From JAFGXT01 sp963677165 (GTDB taxonomy: Bacteria; Verrucomicrobiota; Lentisphaeria; Victivallales; SZUA-371): 64,000 bases of DNA. The DNA lies in the NCBI GenBank assembly GCA_963677165.2, contig CAXXSX010000001.1:992001-1056000 (forward strand). The letters are read 5' to 3'. Both the position numbers and the translations under genes were made by a program. The notes below the pieces were generated by a model, which saw nothing but the letters and a program-made list of their open reading frames with translations, did not search any database and was not told the DNA's origin. This document shows positions 8,561 through 16,900 of this stretch, in pieces. The number at the start of each line of letters is the position of its first letter. The stretch's first letter is position 1.

Positions 8561-9166
8561 CCGAGCTCGTCTTTGATGTCAAGGGCACCACCTACGAGCT
8601 GAAACTTGACCTCCGCTTTCGCCAAGCCCACGCCTCAGGAGGCCTCTTCCCCGATGGCGGCACCGCAGGCAACCTCCCCTCAGGAGAGAGCTATATCGTC
8701 CCCTACGAAGGAGAAAAGCCGGGTGAAGCTTCGCTCAGCGCCGGGCTGCTGCCGGTCGAGCTCGACGGGGAGGTCGTCGTCTACCGCATCGCCGCCAACA
8801 AAGCGGTTGAAGTCACCAGCGACGGACCCATATCAGAGCGCGAGCGAGCGCTGATCAACAATGAGCCCGCCTACGCAAACCTGGCTGAACTCGGGCTCGG
8901 CGTGCTCTCCGATTTTGGCATCCGCCCCATCGGCACGGTCTTGCTCGATGAGAAGCTCGGCCTTCACATCGCCTTTGGTCGCAGTGACCATTTTGGGGGG
9001 CAAGTCGGCCCCAAAGACTTCTCTAGCCCCGAGGCTGTGGTGCACATCGACCGCGTCTTATCTCGACTCCCTCCAGCCCCAAGTCAAGCTCGTCTCACTC
9101 CACCTACTCAGCGCTCAAGGGAGTCAACTCCTCATGCAAGGTGATCGCTATGTGGTCACGCTCTAG
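8531..9166 (+). CDS. M29-type aminopeptidase, C-terminal part with frameshift
   Basis: From about 8,535 the frame encodes the C-terminal half of a thermophilic-type metallo-aminopeptidase (M29, AmpS/aminopeptidase T-like): the QAHASGG segment, NLPSGESYIVPYEG (Glu ligand), and DEKLGLHIAFGRSDHFGGQ...VVHIDRV with His/Asp ligands. The N-terminal half is absent because of the junction at about 8,530. Near 9058 there is one extra T: the natural end (HIDRV-YLDSLQPQVKL...RYVVTL) continues in the next frame to a TAG at 9164-9166, while the unshifted frame ends in junk at 9144. Either a sequencing error or a dead gene; the fragment alone could not be active. Confidence 0.7.
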
Positions 9167-9230
9167 CTCGAGCGCGGCCTGCCTGCCTTATCGAAACCCT
9201 GCTTCGCCAACTCCACCCATGGGGCTCACC

Positions 9231-10136
9231 ATGCATCGCCCTCTGAATCCACGCCAAGCTGCTCGCGATAACCCCTGTTTGAACCCTCGCGACGGCCTCA
9301 AGCCCCATCGTGGTGGGGGGCGCAGCCTGGCTCTACTCCTGGTGAGCGGCCTGCTGTGGGCTTGCAGCTCAGCCCCTGTGATCAACGAGGGGCAAAATGA
9401 ACCTGTCGCATGGGAGCAGAGCGTGCGCATCCCAAGCGACGAAGGGGTTGAACTCGCCGCGTGGCGTTATGGGCCGCCTCAGAGCGCTGAGCTGCTCGTG
9501 GTGGTGGGTGATGGACCTGGGCTGGATCACCAGCACCTCCAAGACCTCTCTCAGCTGGCCTCCAGCGAGCTGCGGGTGCTGCTCTTCGATCCGCGGGGAA
9601 CAGGCCAGTCCACGGGTTCGCAGGCGCCCCAAAGCATCGCCGACTTTGCCCGCGATATCGAAGCCTTGCGCCAGCACCAGCGAGCCCCGCAGATGCACCT
9701 GCTCGCCTATGGTTGGGGGGGCCTGGTGGCCATCGACTATGCCGCAAGCTTCCCTGAGCAGGTCTCAAGCCTAACCCTGGTCTCCCCCGCCCCTCTGAGC
9801 CCCGCGGCGCGAGTCAGCTGGTCTAGCCACAAGCCCAAGACACCCAGCACCTGCCCAGAGCCCAAAGCCCCTTCCGATTTACAAGTCGCAGAGGGCTACG
9901 GCGCAGACCTCTTCAACGCAGCGACCATGGTGGCCAGCCCAACCCTGGTGATTCAGGGCGCCGCAGACCCTCGTCCCATTCCCGATGACATCGAAGCAGG
10001 GCTGAGCGGCGTCCTCGTCGAGCCGGCCCTGCTCGCCGGCGCGGGCCCCTGCCCATGGAAACCGGCTTTTCGCCCCTTCGCCATCGCGTTCGCGAGCTTC
10101 GTCTCAGACTGCATCGCAGGGCTACCAAGCGACTAA
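9231..10136 (+). CDS. Alpha/beta-hydrolase-fold lipoprotein lacking catalytic Ser and His
   Basis: 301 residues from the ATG at 9231 (GGGGCTCACC before it). Residues 31-45 are a lipoprotein signal ending LLWAC, so Cys45 is likely lipidated. The rest is an alpha/beta hydrolase fold: LLFDPRGTGQS (118-127), the nucleophile elbow region and VIQGAADP with Asp246. The elbow reads AYGWGG where active relatives have GHSWGG, so the nucleophile is Gly161, and the histidine region reads GAGPCPW where relatives have GAGHFPW, giving Pro273. The cap segment (about 190-225) is very short. A non-catalytic, binding or scaffold role in the cell envelope is inferred; it is not frameshifted. Confidence 0.7.
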   Translation: MHRPLNPRQAARDNPCLNPRDGLKPHRGGGRSLALLLVSGLLWACSSAPVINEGQNEPVAWEQSVRIPSDEGVELAAWRYGPPQSAELLVVVGDGPGLDHQHLQDLSQLASSELRVLLFDPRGTGQSTGSQAPQSIADFARDIEALRQHQRAPQMHLLAYGWGGLVAIDYAASFPEQVSSLTLVSPAPLSPAARVSWSSHKPKTPSTCPEPKAPSDLQVAEGYGADLFNAATMVASPTLVIQGAADPRPIPDDIEAGLSGVLVEPALLAGAGPCPWKPAFRPFAIAFASFVSDCIAGLPSD

Positions 10137-10203
10137 GGATCGTGGTCCGTAAGTTGTCGTCCTTTTTGGAACTTTTTGAAGTTTCGAGGGCTCTCTTCTT
10201 GGG

Positions 10204-10216
10204 TTTCGAACGCGGC
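10204..10216 (-). repeat. Two-box intergenic element, box B copy 1
   Basis: Minus strand gccgcgttcgaaa, between the hydrolase and the first CD225 gene. A GCGTGGGC box lies about 30 nt upstream on the same strand (10244-10252). Confidence 0.6.
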
Positions 10217-10275
10217 AAGCTTTGGCAGCTTCAGCCCATCCTTAGCCCACGCATCTTTTCATACGACAAGGCTTC

Positions 10276-10620
10276 TCATGTCAGATTGGAGACCAGGGAG
10301 AAGATGAAGGCAACTAGGCCAAAGAGGATGCTCACTGTGGCCCAAGTCTTTGCTTTCTGTGAATAGTCGACAGCACCATCGTAGTCACCAGCAGCAAGCG
10401 CTGGTTTGACCTTTGAGCTGTAGACAATAGCAACCACACCAAATGGCAAACAACACAGAAGGGTCACGACAATAGACATGGCGAGATGGTTGGGGACATC
10501 TGCGGTGTGCATTTGATCTGGGAATTGCCCTGGCCCACCCATCTGCTGGATGACCGAACCACACTGGATGCACCGAAAATTATTGTCGTCGTTGAAAGTA
10601 CCACATTGTGAGCAATACAC
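10276..10620 (-). CDS. Zinc-ribbon CD225/dispanin-domain membrane protein 1
   Basis: 114 residues, GTG start with GAAGGA upstream. An N-terminal zinc ribbon (CSQC...CIQC, residues 3-21) is followed by a short linker and a CD225/dispanin domain: a first hydrophobic segment (LAMSIVVTLLCCLPFGVVAIVYSSKV), the conserved A-G-D-Y-x-x-A loop (LAAGDYDGAVDYSQKAKTWA) and a second membrane segment. The family includes vertebrate IFITM proteins; bacterial members are common but uncharacterised. First of three paralogs within 2.7 kb, with a DUF2752 gene in between on the same strand. Its upstream region shares a 39-nt motif with the region upstream of a chemoreceptor gene. Confidence 0.85.
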   Translation of the reverse strand: MYCSQCGTFNDDNNFRCIQCGSVIQQMGGPGQFPDQMHTADVPNHLAMSIVVTLLCCLPFGVVAIVYSSKVKPALAAGDYDGAVDYSQKAKTWATVSILFGLVAFIFSLVSNLT

Positions 10621-10779
10621 GTTTGTCCTTCATATGCAGGAGTAAAGCCCGAATACAAATTTCTACCAGAACAGAATTCTGCGAGGCAATCTTCCTGAGT
10701 GAAAAGACCAGCAAATAAATATTTTACTTCCCGCCTAAGAACTGCGCGCTTCTCCCACCCGACGCAGTATTGGTGCAGA

Positions 10780-10818
10780 GATCCACATGCGACAGCCGAT
10801 TTTTTTTGCATTGTTGAG
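10780..10818 (-). promoter_or_regulatory. 39-nt motif shared with the region before the 39.6-kb chemoreceptor
   Basis: Minus strand begins CTCAACAATGCAAAA and ends GTCGCATGTGGATC; the copy at 41331-41369 matches at all but about five of 39 positions. Both lie 135-200 nt upstream of a minus-strand gene. A shared promoter or operator is inferred. Confidence 0.4.
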
Positions 10819-10845
10819 GTTGAGCTTCAGCCTTGAAGGCCGGGC

Positions 10846-11262
10846 TCAGGGCGCTAGAAAGGTCAGCGGCCAAATGGGAATGTTGCGCAGCACCCAATAG
10901 ACCATCACGATGACTGGGAGCGCCCAAATATACCATTGGGGCCGAGGCTTGGGCGGCTTTGACTTGACCTCTCCAAACCAGATCTTGCGACTCAAGCGCC
11001 ACCACATCCAGATCAAATAGGGCAGGCTCATGACCATCAGGGGGTTGTGGTCAAAGGCGCGGAGGAGGTCGCCGTGGCTGAGCGCAAAGAGCCCCCGGGT
11101 GGTGCCACAGCCTGGGCAATAGAGCCCTGTTGACCAGTAGAAGATGCAGGGGGGGTACTGGCCTGGCTGGTTGGGATCGTGGAAGAAGAGAAAGAGCGCC
11201 CCAGCAAGCACGAAGGCGGAGATCATCAAATACAGAATGCGAGCCCGCAACACTTTGCTCAA
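10846..11262 (-). CDS. DUF2752 membrane protein
   Basis: 138 residues, TTG start (TTGAGCAAAGTG) with AGG upstream. Two or three membrane segments (residues about 8-27, 75-88, 112-130) and the DUF2752 signature CPGCGTTRGL near residue 49, with the following HGDLLRAFDHNPL segment. Function of the family is unknown. In many genomes it neighbours CD225 and zinc-ribbon membrane proteins, as here between two CD225 paralogs on the same strand, which suggests a joint membrane role. No enzymatic residues can be claimed. Confidence 0.85.
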   Translation of the reverse strand: MSKVLRARILYLMISAFVLAGALFLFFHDPNQPGQYPPCIFYWSTGLYCPGCGTTRGLFALSHGDLLRAFDHNPLMVMSLPYLIWMWWRLSRKIWFGEVKSKPPKPRPQWYIWALPVIVMVYWVLRNIPIWPLTFLAP

Positions 11263-11382
11263 AAAGACCTCTTCAACTTGCTATGCCCAAAGAAAGCCTG
11301 TGGGCACGAGGATCTCCAATCTCCCTTCCAACACATAAGAGGTGCTGGTCGCTTGTCCTGGAGACCAAGGCAGCGATCTGCG

Positions 11383-11745
11383 CTAGAGCCCCTGGATTCC
11401 GACAGCGAACATAAAGATCATGTAGATCGCAAGCACAATAAAGCCACTCACAGCACCAATGGTCGCCCAAGTCTTGGCATTGCTAGAAGCCTGCACCGCG
11501 CCTTCATAGTCGCCAGCAGCCAACTTGCTCCCGACTTGAGAGCTGTAGACCAAGGCCACAATCCCAAGAATCTGACAGCAGAAAAGGGTCACCAAGATGG
11601 ACATTACCAAGTGGTTGGGCACTTCGTCATGAACACCAGCGTAGGGCTGTTGCGGACCTGGCCCCACCTGCTGGATGACCGTGCCACATTGGATGCAGCG
11701 AAAATTATTGTCGTCGTTAAAGGTTCCACAATTCGAACAATACAC
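11383..11745 (-). CDS. Zinc-ribbon CD225/dispanin-domain membrane protein 2
   Basis: About 120 residues from a GTG at 11745. The longer reading from a TTG at 11763 is rejected because AAAGGAT, the ribosome-binding site, lies inside it, and the paralogs start directly at xYCSxCG. Zinc ribbon CSNC...CIQC, then the CD225 domain with LAAGDYEGAVQASSNAKTWA between two hydrophobic segments. Close paralog of protein 1 (FNDDNNFRCIQCG identical), so a recent duplication. The linker and the second membrane segment differ most. Confidence 0.85.
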   Translation of the reverse strand: MYCSNCGTFNDDNNFRCIQCGTVIQQVGPGPQQPYAGVHDEVPNHLVMSILVTLFCCQILGIVALVYSSQVGSKLAAGDYEGAVQASSNAKTWATIGAVSGFIVLAIYMIFMFAVGIQGL

Positions 11746-12245
11746 AGCATCTATCCTTTGCAAACGGGTTCAGAATCGCCACCCTTTTCAGCGCTTTCGA
11801 CTAAGAACTGCCCTCGCAGTGCGCCAACAGCCCCCCTTTCGGCGAACCTTGTTTGTAGCAGAGTCTTCTAGCTCTCAGCAATCCAGGGAAGCCCACAAAA
11901 ACAAGTTCGCCTGAAGCGTGTCCAAGATTGCTCGCCCATCATCGTCGACCTGACTTCCAGCTCAATTCTTCCTCTTAGAAGCATCATCTGACCGACAAAG
12001 GCTTTGCCTGCTGGTCGCCGCCCCTAGGAGATAACCGTCCCAGGCTGGGAACTCCACTTGTATTGGCTACCAGCAATAGGCCGTGGGGCGCGCATGAGAG
12101 CATCTGTCTTGGGCTCGCGCCGCGTTCGAAAAAAAAGACAAAACCCCGCCTTGGCCCAAAACCATTGATTGGGCCATCCACTCACCGAATCCTAGGTCCT
12201 AGCGATGAGCCATTGACCCTGACGCTCCCCCACATAGAGCCGCGA
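11746..12245. other. 500-bp non-coding stretch between CD225 paralogs 2 and 3
   Basis: No credible gene. It contains part of the leader of paralog 2, which shares CTAAGAACTGC with the leader of paralog 1, and one complete two-box element (12079-12130). The rest shows nothing I can name. Confidence 0.6.
12079..12132 (+). repeat. Two-box intergenic element, copy 2
   Basis: Box A ggccgtgggg at 12079-12088, 32 nt, box B cgcgttcgaaaa at 12121. Plus orientation. Confidence 0.65.
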
Positions 12246-12965
12246 CTAGCCTGCCACCGCCGCGAGGACGCCCACAAACAAGCCGAAAACCAAAGACCCG
12301 ATGAAGACCCAAGTCGTGTATTTGAGGAGCTTTTGGGCTTGTTCTTCATCGTGGCTGTTGTAGGCCATGACGCTCATGATCATGGCGCCGATACCAGGTA
12401 TGGTACACAATAGGATAAAGAAAACAGAGACAATGATATAAACCAATGCCTTGCTTTGCCGCTTTGACTTCTCCGGGTTGTAGCCCCCTTGTGCGCCATA
12501 GGCTCGCCCCGTCTGCATTACTGCACCACATTGGATACATCTGAAGTTATTTCTGTCATTGCTGGTGCCGCAATGAGAACAAAAGAGGGTGGTCTGAGAG
12601 AACTGTTGCCCCTGAGGGTTGGGAACAGCCTGTGGGCTTTGTCCATATTGGGGAGCGGCCTGGGGACTTTGTCCGTATTGGGGAGCGGCCTGGGGGCTTT
12701 GTCCGTATTGGGGAGCGGCCTGGGGGCTTTGTCCGTATTGGGGAGCGGCCTGGGGGCTTTGTCCATACTGGGGAGCGGCCTGGGGGCTCTGACCATAGTG
12801 AGCATGAGCACTGGAGGGACCTTGCGCTCCTTGCCCATAGTGTGGGTTGGACTTGCCTTGTGCCTGGGGCGTAGGTGCTTGGTTCTGGGCACTCAGGGCC
12901 ATCCCACAGTGAGTACAGCGGCTTTGCTCTGGCCCATTGAATGCTCCACAACTTGTACAGTACAT
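12246..12965 (-). CDS. Double zinc-ribbon CD225-like protein with PQYGQSPQAA repeats
   Basis: 239 residues. Residues 1-20 hold one zinc ribbon (CTSC...CTHC), then a low-complexity Gln/Pro linker with six units of YGQSPQAAPQ, then a second ribbon (CSHC...CIQC, about 129-147) nearly identical to the single ribbon of the two paralogs, and finally two membrane segments (ALVYIIVSVFFILLCTIPGIGAMIMSV and VFIGSLVFGLFVGVLAAVAG) around a shortened CD225-like loop (SHDEEQAQKLLKYTTWV). It looks like a paralog that gained a second ribbon and a repeat tether. The repeat is also a near-perfect 30-bp tandem in DNA. Confidence 0.85.
   Translation of the reverse strand: MYCTSCGAFNGPEQSRCTHCGMALSAQNQAPTPQAQGKSNPHYGQGAQGPSSAHAHYGQSPQAAPQYGQSPQAAPQYGQSPQAAPQYGQSPQAAPQYGQSPQAAPQYGQSPQAVPNPQGQQFSQTTLFCSHCGTSNDRNNFRCIQCGAVMQTGRAYGAQGGYNPEKSKRQSKALVYIIVSVFFILLCTIPGIGAMIMSVMAYNSHDEEQAQKLLKYTTWVFIGSLVFGLFVGVLAAVAG
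12631..12800 (-). repeat. 30-bp tandem repeat, about six units, within coding sequence
   Basis: Units start at 12631, 12661, 12691, 12721, 12751 and 12781; the middle ones differ at only one or two bases and the last is divergent. Unit length 30 keeps the frame, so copy number could vary without breaking the protein. Confidence 0.9.
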
Positions 12966-13038
12966 CTCTCCCCCACAATCTCGTTGCAGTGCCTCTTCGG
13001 CTTGGCCCTACATCAGCCTCCAGCTTAGGCGCACTCTC

Positions 13039-13911
13039 CTAGTCACCAGACTCGCTGAATTCTAGAACCAGTTTATAGGCATCTCTACTCCCCAGACCTT
13101 GCATCTCGACGAGTAAATCCCTTGTGTCACGACGGCTTAACCCCTTGGCCAAGAGTGCCCTGGCCCACTTCTCCGCGTCTTCTGCTGCTGTACGCTCCTC
13201 CCTTCCTGCCTCTATCGCCACGGTAAACTCTCCATAGAGCTTGTCCCGCTGGGTCAACTCTTCAAAGAGCTCACCCAAGGTACCGTGGAGGATCTCTTCG
13301 TGGAGCTTTGTCAGCTCTCGCCCAATACACAAGGGAGTATCGAGAGCAAGGACTTCGCAGGCGCTCTCGAGCACCTTTAAGATACGCTTTGGGGATTCAA
13401 AGAAGACCAAAGCAGACTCGCTGTATCGCTGCGCCTCAAAGAGCTGTTGCCGCTTAGAATTTTCCCTCGGCGCGAAGCCAATGAAGCGAAAATCGGAGCC
13501 ACCGAACCCCGCGACCGAGAGGAGCGTGATTGGCGCAGAGGGACCGGGCAATGGCACCAGTGTCAGGCCTTCGTTCGCGACTCTTTTGACCAGCCGCTCT
13601 CCAGGATCGGAGAGGCAGGGTGTGCCAGCGTCAGAGACCAGAGCGATCTTGTCTCCCGCGGCGATTCGCTGCAGCAATTCATCAATGCGGCTCTCTTCAT
13701 TGAACTTATTGAGGCTCTTGAGCCGACTTTTTATCCCCAGGTGCTTGAGCAGGGAGCCCGTTCTCCTTGTGTCTTCACAAGCGATGAGCTCGACCTCGGA
13801 GAGGACGCTGATCGCCCTCTCCGAGAGGTCACCGAGGTTGCCGAGAGGTGTCGCGATGACGTAGAGCGCTCCACTGAGTACCCGCCACTTTTCTTCGGGT
13901 TGGAGGCTCAC
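13039..13911 (-). CDS. rsmI: 16S rRNA 2'-O-methyltransferase RsmI
   Basis: 290 residues, normal RsmI length. It methylates the ribose of C1402 in 16S rRNA with SAM. Tetrapyrrole-methylase fold signatures: LYVIATPLGNLGD (16-28), ACEDTRRTG (44-52), VSDAGTPCLSDPG (92-104), PLPGPSA (120-126), the FIGFAPR segment (143-149) and FFESPKR. The start is a GTG at 13911 that overlaps the TGA of the giant TPR gene (GTGA), so translation is coupled. No indel. In most bacteria rsmI sits near lpoA or yraN; coupling to a giant TPR gene is unusual. Confidence 0.95.
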   Translation of the reverse strand: MSLQPEEKWRVLSGALYVIATPLGNLGDLSERAISVLSEVELIACEDTRRTGSLLKHLGIKSRLKSLNKFNEESRIDELLQRIAAGDKIALVSDAGTPCLSDPGERLVKRVANEGLTLVPLPGPSAPITLLSVAGFGGSDFRFIGFAPRENSKRQQLFEAQRYSESALVFFESPKRILKVLESACEVLALDTPLCIGRELTKLHEEILHGTLGELFEELTQRDKLYGEFTVAIEAGREERTAAEDAEKWARALLAKGLSRRDTRDLLVEMQGLGSRDAYKLVLEFSESGD

Positions 13912-16900
13912 CCAATCGCGACCTCAAGCGCGGCACGAAGCTCGAAATACTCCTCACTGATTGCATAGCGAAGTAGCTCTGCTTCCTTTTCGGGGATGGT
14001 CAGCTTTGAAATGGGCGCGGCGTCGTTCTTAATGGCTGTCATCGCAGTCTTGACGTCACCACAGAGGAGCAATCCCAGCCGATTGGCCGTGTGATCCACA
14101 GCTTTGAGCCACTTGGAAGTGTTGACCTCCACTCGACCCTCGACGATGGGCCTCATGATCTTTTCGAGGTCGATCTTCACGGGCGGTGGCATCTTGAGGA
14201 CAGCTTTGACAATGGGCTCCAAGGCTGGCTCGAGGTTTTCACCTTGGCGGAAGGTGGCAGCCCGAATGGCGCCAAGCAGTAGCGTTCTCAAGGTATCACT
14301 TGGTAGCCGCAGCCCTGCCATATAGTGGACCGAAGTTGCGAGACCAAGCTGACGTGCGATGACGAAGGCCAGCTCCCGCTGCCCACGCCCCTGCATCATA
14401 TCAGCACCGACGATGAAGCCTGCAGGGTCGAGGTTGCCGTTAAGCATCCCAAGCGCCTGATCTTTCTTGAAGTAGATCTTGGGCGCAGGCACGACCCCGA
14501 TGACCTGGGCTAGGTATCGATACATTTTGCAGAAGAGGAAATCGGCATTGATGTCGAGTTCATCGCGCTTCTTCAACTGCCAGGTTCGTTTGAGATCGTA
14601 GGCAAAGAGATCTCGGCAGTAGCTCTGGATGATGTGGAAGACATTGCCAATGCGCAGGTTCTCATCGGGATGATAGAGCTTCTTCCAACGCTCTGGTGTC
14701 AAACGGCCGTTGGCTTGAACAAGCGAGTTGCCAAGGTAGCGCTCATTGAACTGGAGCTCATCCTCCGAGGCGACGCGCAAGTAGGTCATGACATTGCAGA
14801 CGCCCCAAGCTTTGTCAAAGCTCTTGGTCTTGAGGTAGAGCTTGAAGAGCGAGTGGTAGAACTCAGCGTTGCGCTCATGCACGCTATTGCTAGAGGCGTA
14901 GGGGTCTGCGGGGTTGAGTGGCATATCAATGAGGGTCTTAAACTCATTGATGGCCATATGGTCTTGACCACCGATCCGGATATAGAGATCGGCGAGTATG
15001 CGGTGCATCTTGGAGTCACCAGGCTTGGCTGCGCTGGCCTGGAGGAAGGCCTGGATCGCATTGTCCCACTCCATGAGCCGGGTGCGATAGATTTCACCGA
15101 GGCCGTACCAGAGGAGGTACTTGGTATCGGTGAATTGCCCCTCATCGTTGTCGAAGACGCGCTTAATCATCTTGCGATAGCTTCGCTCGAGAGCGCGCCA
15201 ATCGCGCATCGAAGTGAGGATACGATCGACAGCTTCAAAGGCGACGAGCTCATTGACGTTGGCATCGAGTGCTTTGTTGAAGTACTCGACCGCCTTGAGT
15301 TCCTGCTGCAGCTCATCGCGACAGATAATCCCCATGGTGTAGTAGTACTTGGCCAAGCGGTCTTGGTTGTCCTCCATATCGCAGAGGCGATCGAGGACCT
15401 CAATGGTGTCCTCGAGGAAGCCATTCTGGCGATAGATGTCCAGCAATTTTAGGAGTACGAACTTTGACTTGGGATCGACCTCGAGTGCCTCGCGGTAAGC
15501 GGCAATAGCTTGCTCAACCTGTCCCAGCTTCGTCTTGTAAATATCAGCCAGCGCGACAAACTCGGCGAAACGATCGGTGGGGTCGGAGATGCCCTCCATT
15601 CGACGCGTACGGAAGTCGGCGACCACCTCCCATCTCTCCTCTTCCTCTTGCAGCTCAATAATGGCGTCGAGGGTTGGTCGGTGGGTTGGATCGACTTCGA
15701 GTACGCGTTCGAAGAGTTGCTGTCCCTGAACCTTATCACCGAAGTGGAGGCGAATCTTGGCCGAATCGAAGTAGAGCTCTACTAGGCTTGGGCCATCGAG
15801 CTGGTCAGCATACCCAACGAGCACGGTCTGGAACATTTTGTAGGCGCGCTCATAGTCTTCAGCTCGATAGAGCATCCGTCCCGTCGCCCTGAGCGTGGGA
15901 AGATAGTTCTGGTTGTACTCATAGGATTGACGGTAGTAGAAGAGCGCTTGCTCCTCTTGACCAAGCTCTTCGCAGCACAAGCCCATCCAGAAGTTGAGCA
16001 GATAGAGATCCTCAACTTCACGGCTGTGTCCGAGTTTCTGCAGGGTGATGGCGAGCAAAGACTCAGCCCTTGCCCACTTCTGCTCCCTGACATATTTCTC
16101 GGCGAGCGGCCGTGTTGCGTAGATGTTCTCAGGACTCAAGGCGAGTGTTTGCTCATAGTAGTCGACAGCATTGATGCTGTCGCCAAGCTGGGCATCGTAG
16201 ATCTGGCCGATGATGCAGAGTATATCTGCTTTCTCTGTAAGATCTCGTGTGTATTCAGCCTTTTGCTTAAGCATCCTGATGACGCCATTGTAGTCTTCTC
16301 GCGTCTCATAGAGCGCTTGAAGCGACTCAATCGCGGGCATGAATGAAGCATCGATATCGAGCGAGATTTGATATCGCTCTTCAGCTTGCTCGGGCTGGGA
16401 TAGATTGGCCTCAAAGATCTTACCGATGCGGTGCTGAATCTCGACTCCGCGGGCCGGGTCGACAACCACAGCGACCAATCGGTCAAGCATCTCAATGCAG
16501 GACATCCAGTCGGCCGACTCGTAGTAGAGGTCTGCAATGGCAGACAGCGCGTCGGCATCTTGTGGGTCGAGATCGAGCAAGTTCTGGTAGGACTCAATCG
16601 CTCGGTAGAAGTCCCCAAGGTGATCTCTAAAGACCTCACCTAGAGACCGATAGAGTTCGATTTGCTCACTTGCCACCTCGGTCAAGCTGATATGGGTTGA
16701 TAGAGTATCAACAAGGTCAGGCCAGCGTGAGTTCTCTCGATAGAGCCTCTCAAGGGTTTCTATCGCCATGATGTTCGCAGGGTCAATCATGGTGATGTGC
16801 TGCATACACGTCACAGCATTGTCTACCTCAGAGAACTCTTCTTCATAGACTGTCGCCATCTTGGCATAGAGCTCAATCTGCTCCTGCATACTGTCTGCAC

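Noticed and set aside
9382..9774. Overlapping ORFs on both strands of the hydrolase
   Set aside because: Shadow frames of a GC-rich gene; no family likeness.
10135..10165. Terminator after the hydrolase lipoprotein (AAGGA...TCCTTTTT)
   Set aside because: Only five base pairs with a long loop; too weak to claim.
11130..11914. Plus-strand ORFs of up to 230 codons across the CD225/DUF2752 genes
   Set aside because: Antisense to three clearly recognised genes and of low-complexity composition.
12631..12800. CRISPR array
   Set aside because: The repeats are contiguous 30-bp units without spacers and code for YGQSPQAAPQ in frame.
14634..15452. 272-codon plus-strand ORF opposite the giant TPR gene
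   Set aside because: Mirror of the TPR codon pattern; no start signal or homology.
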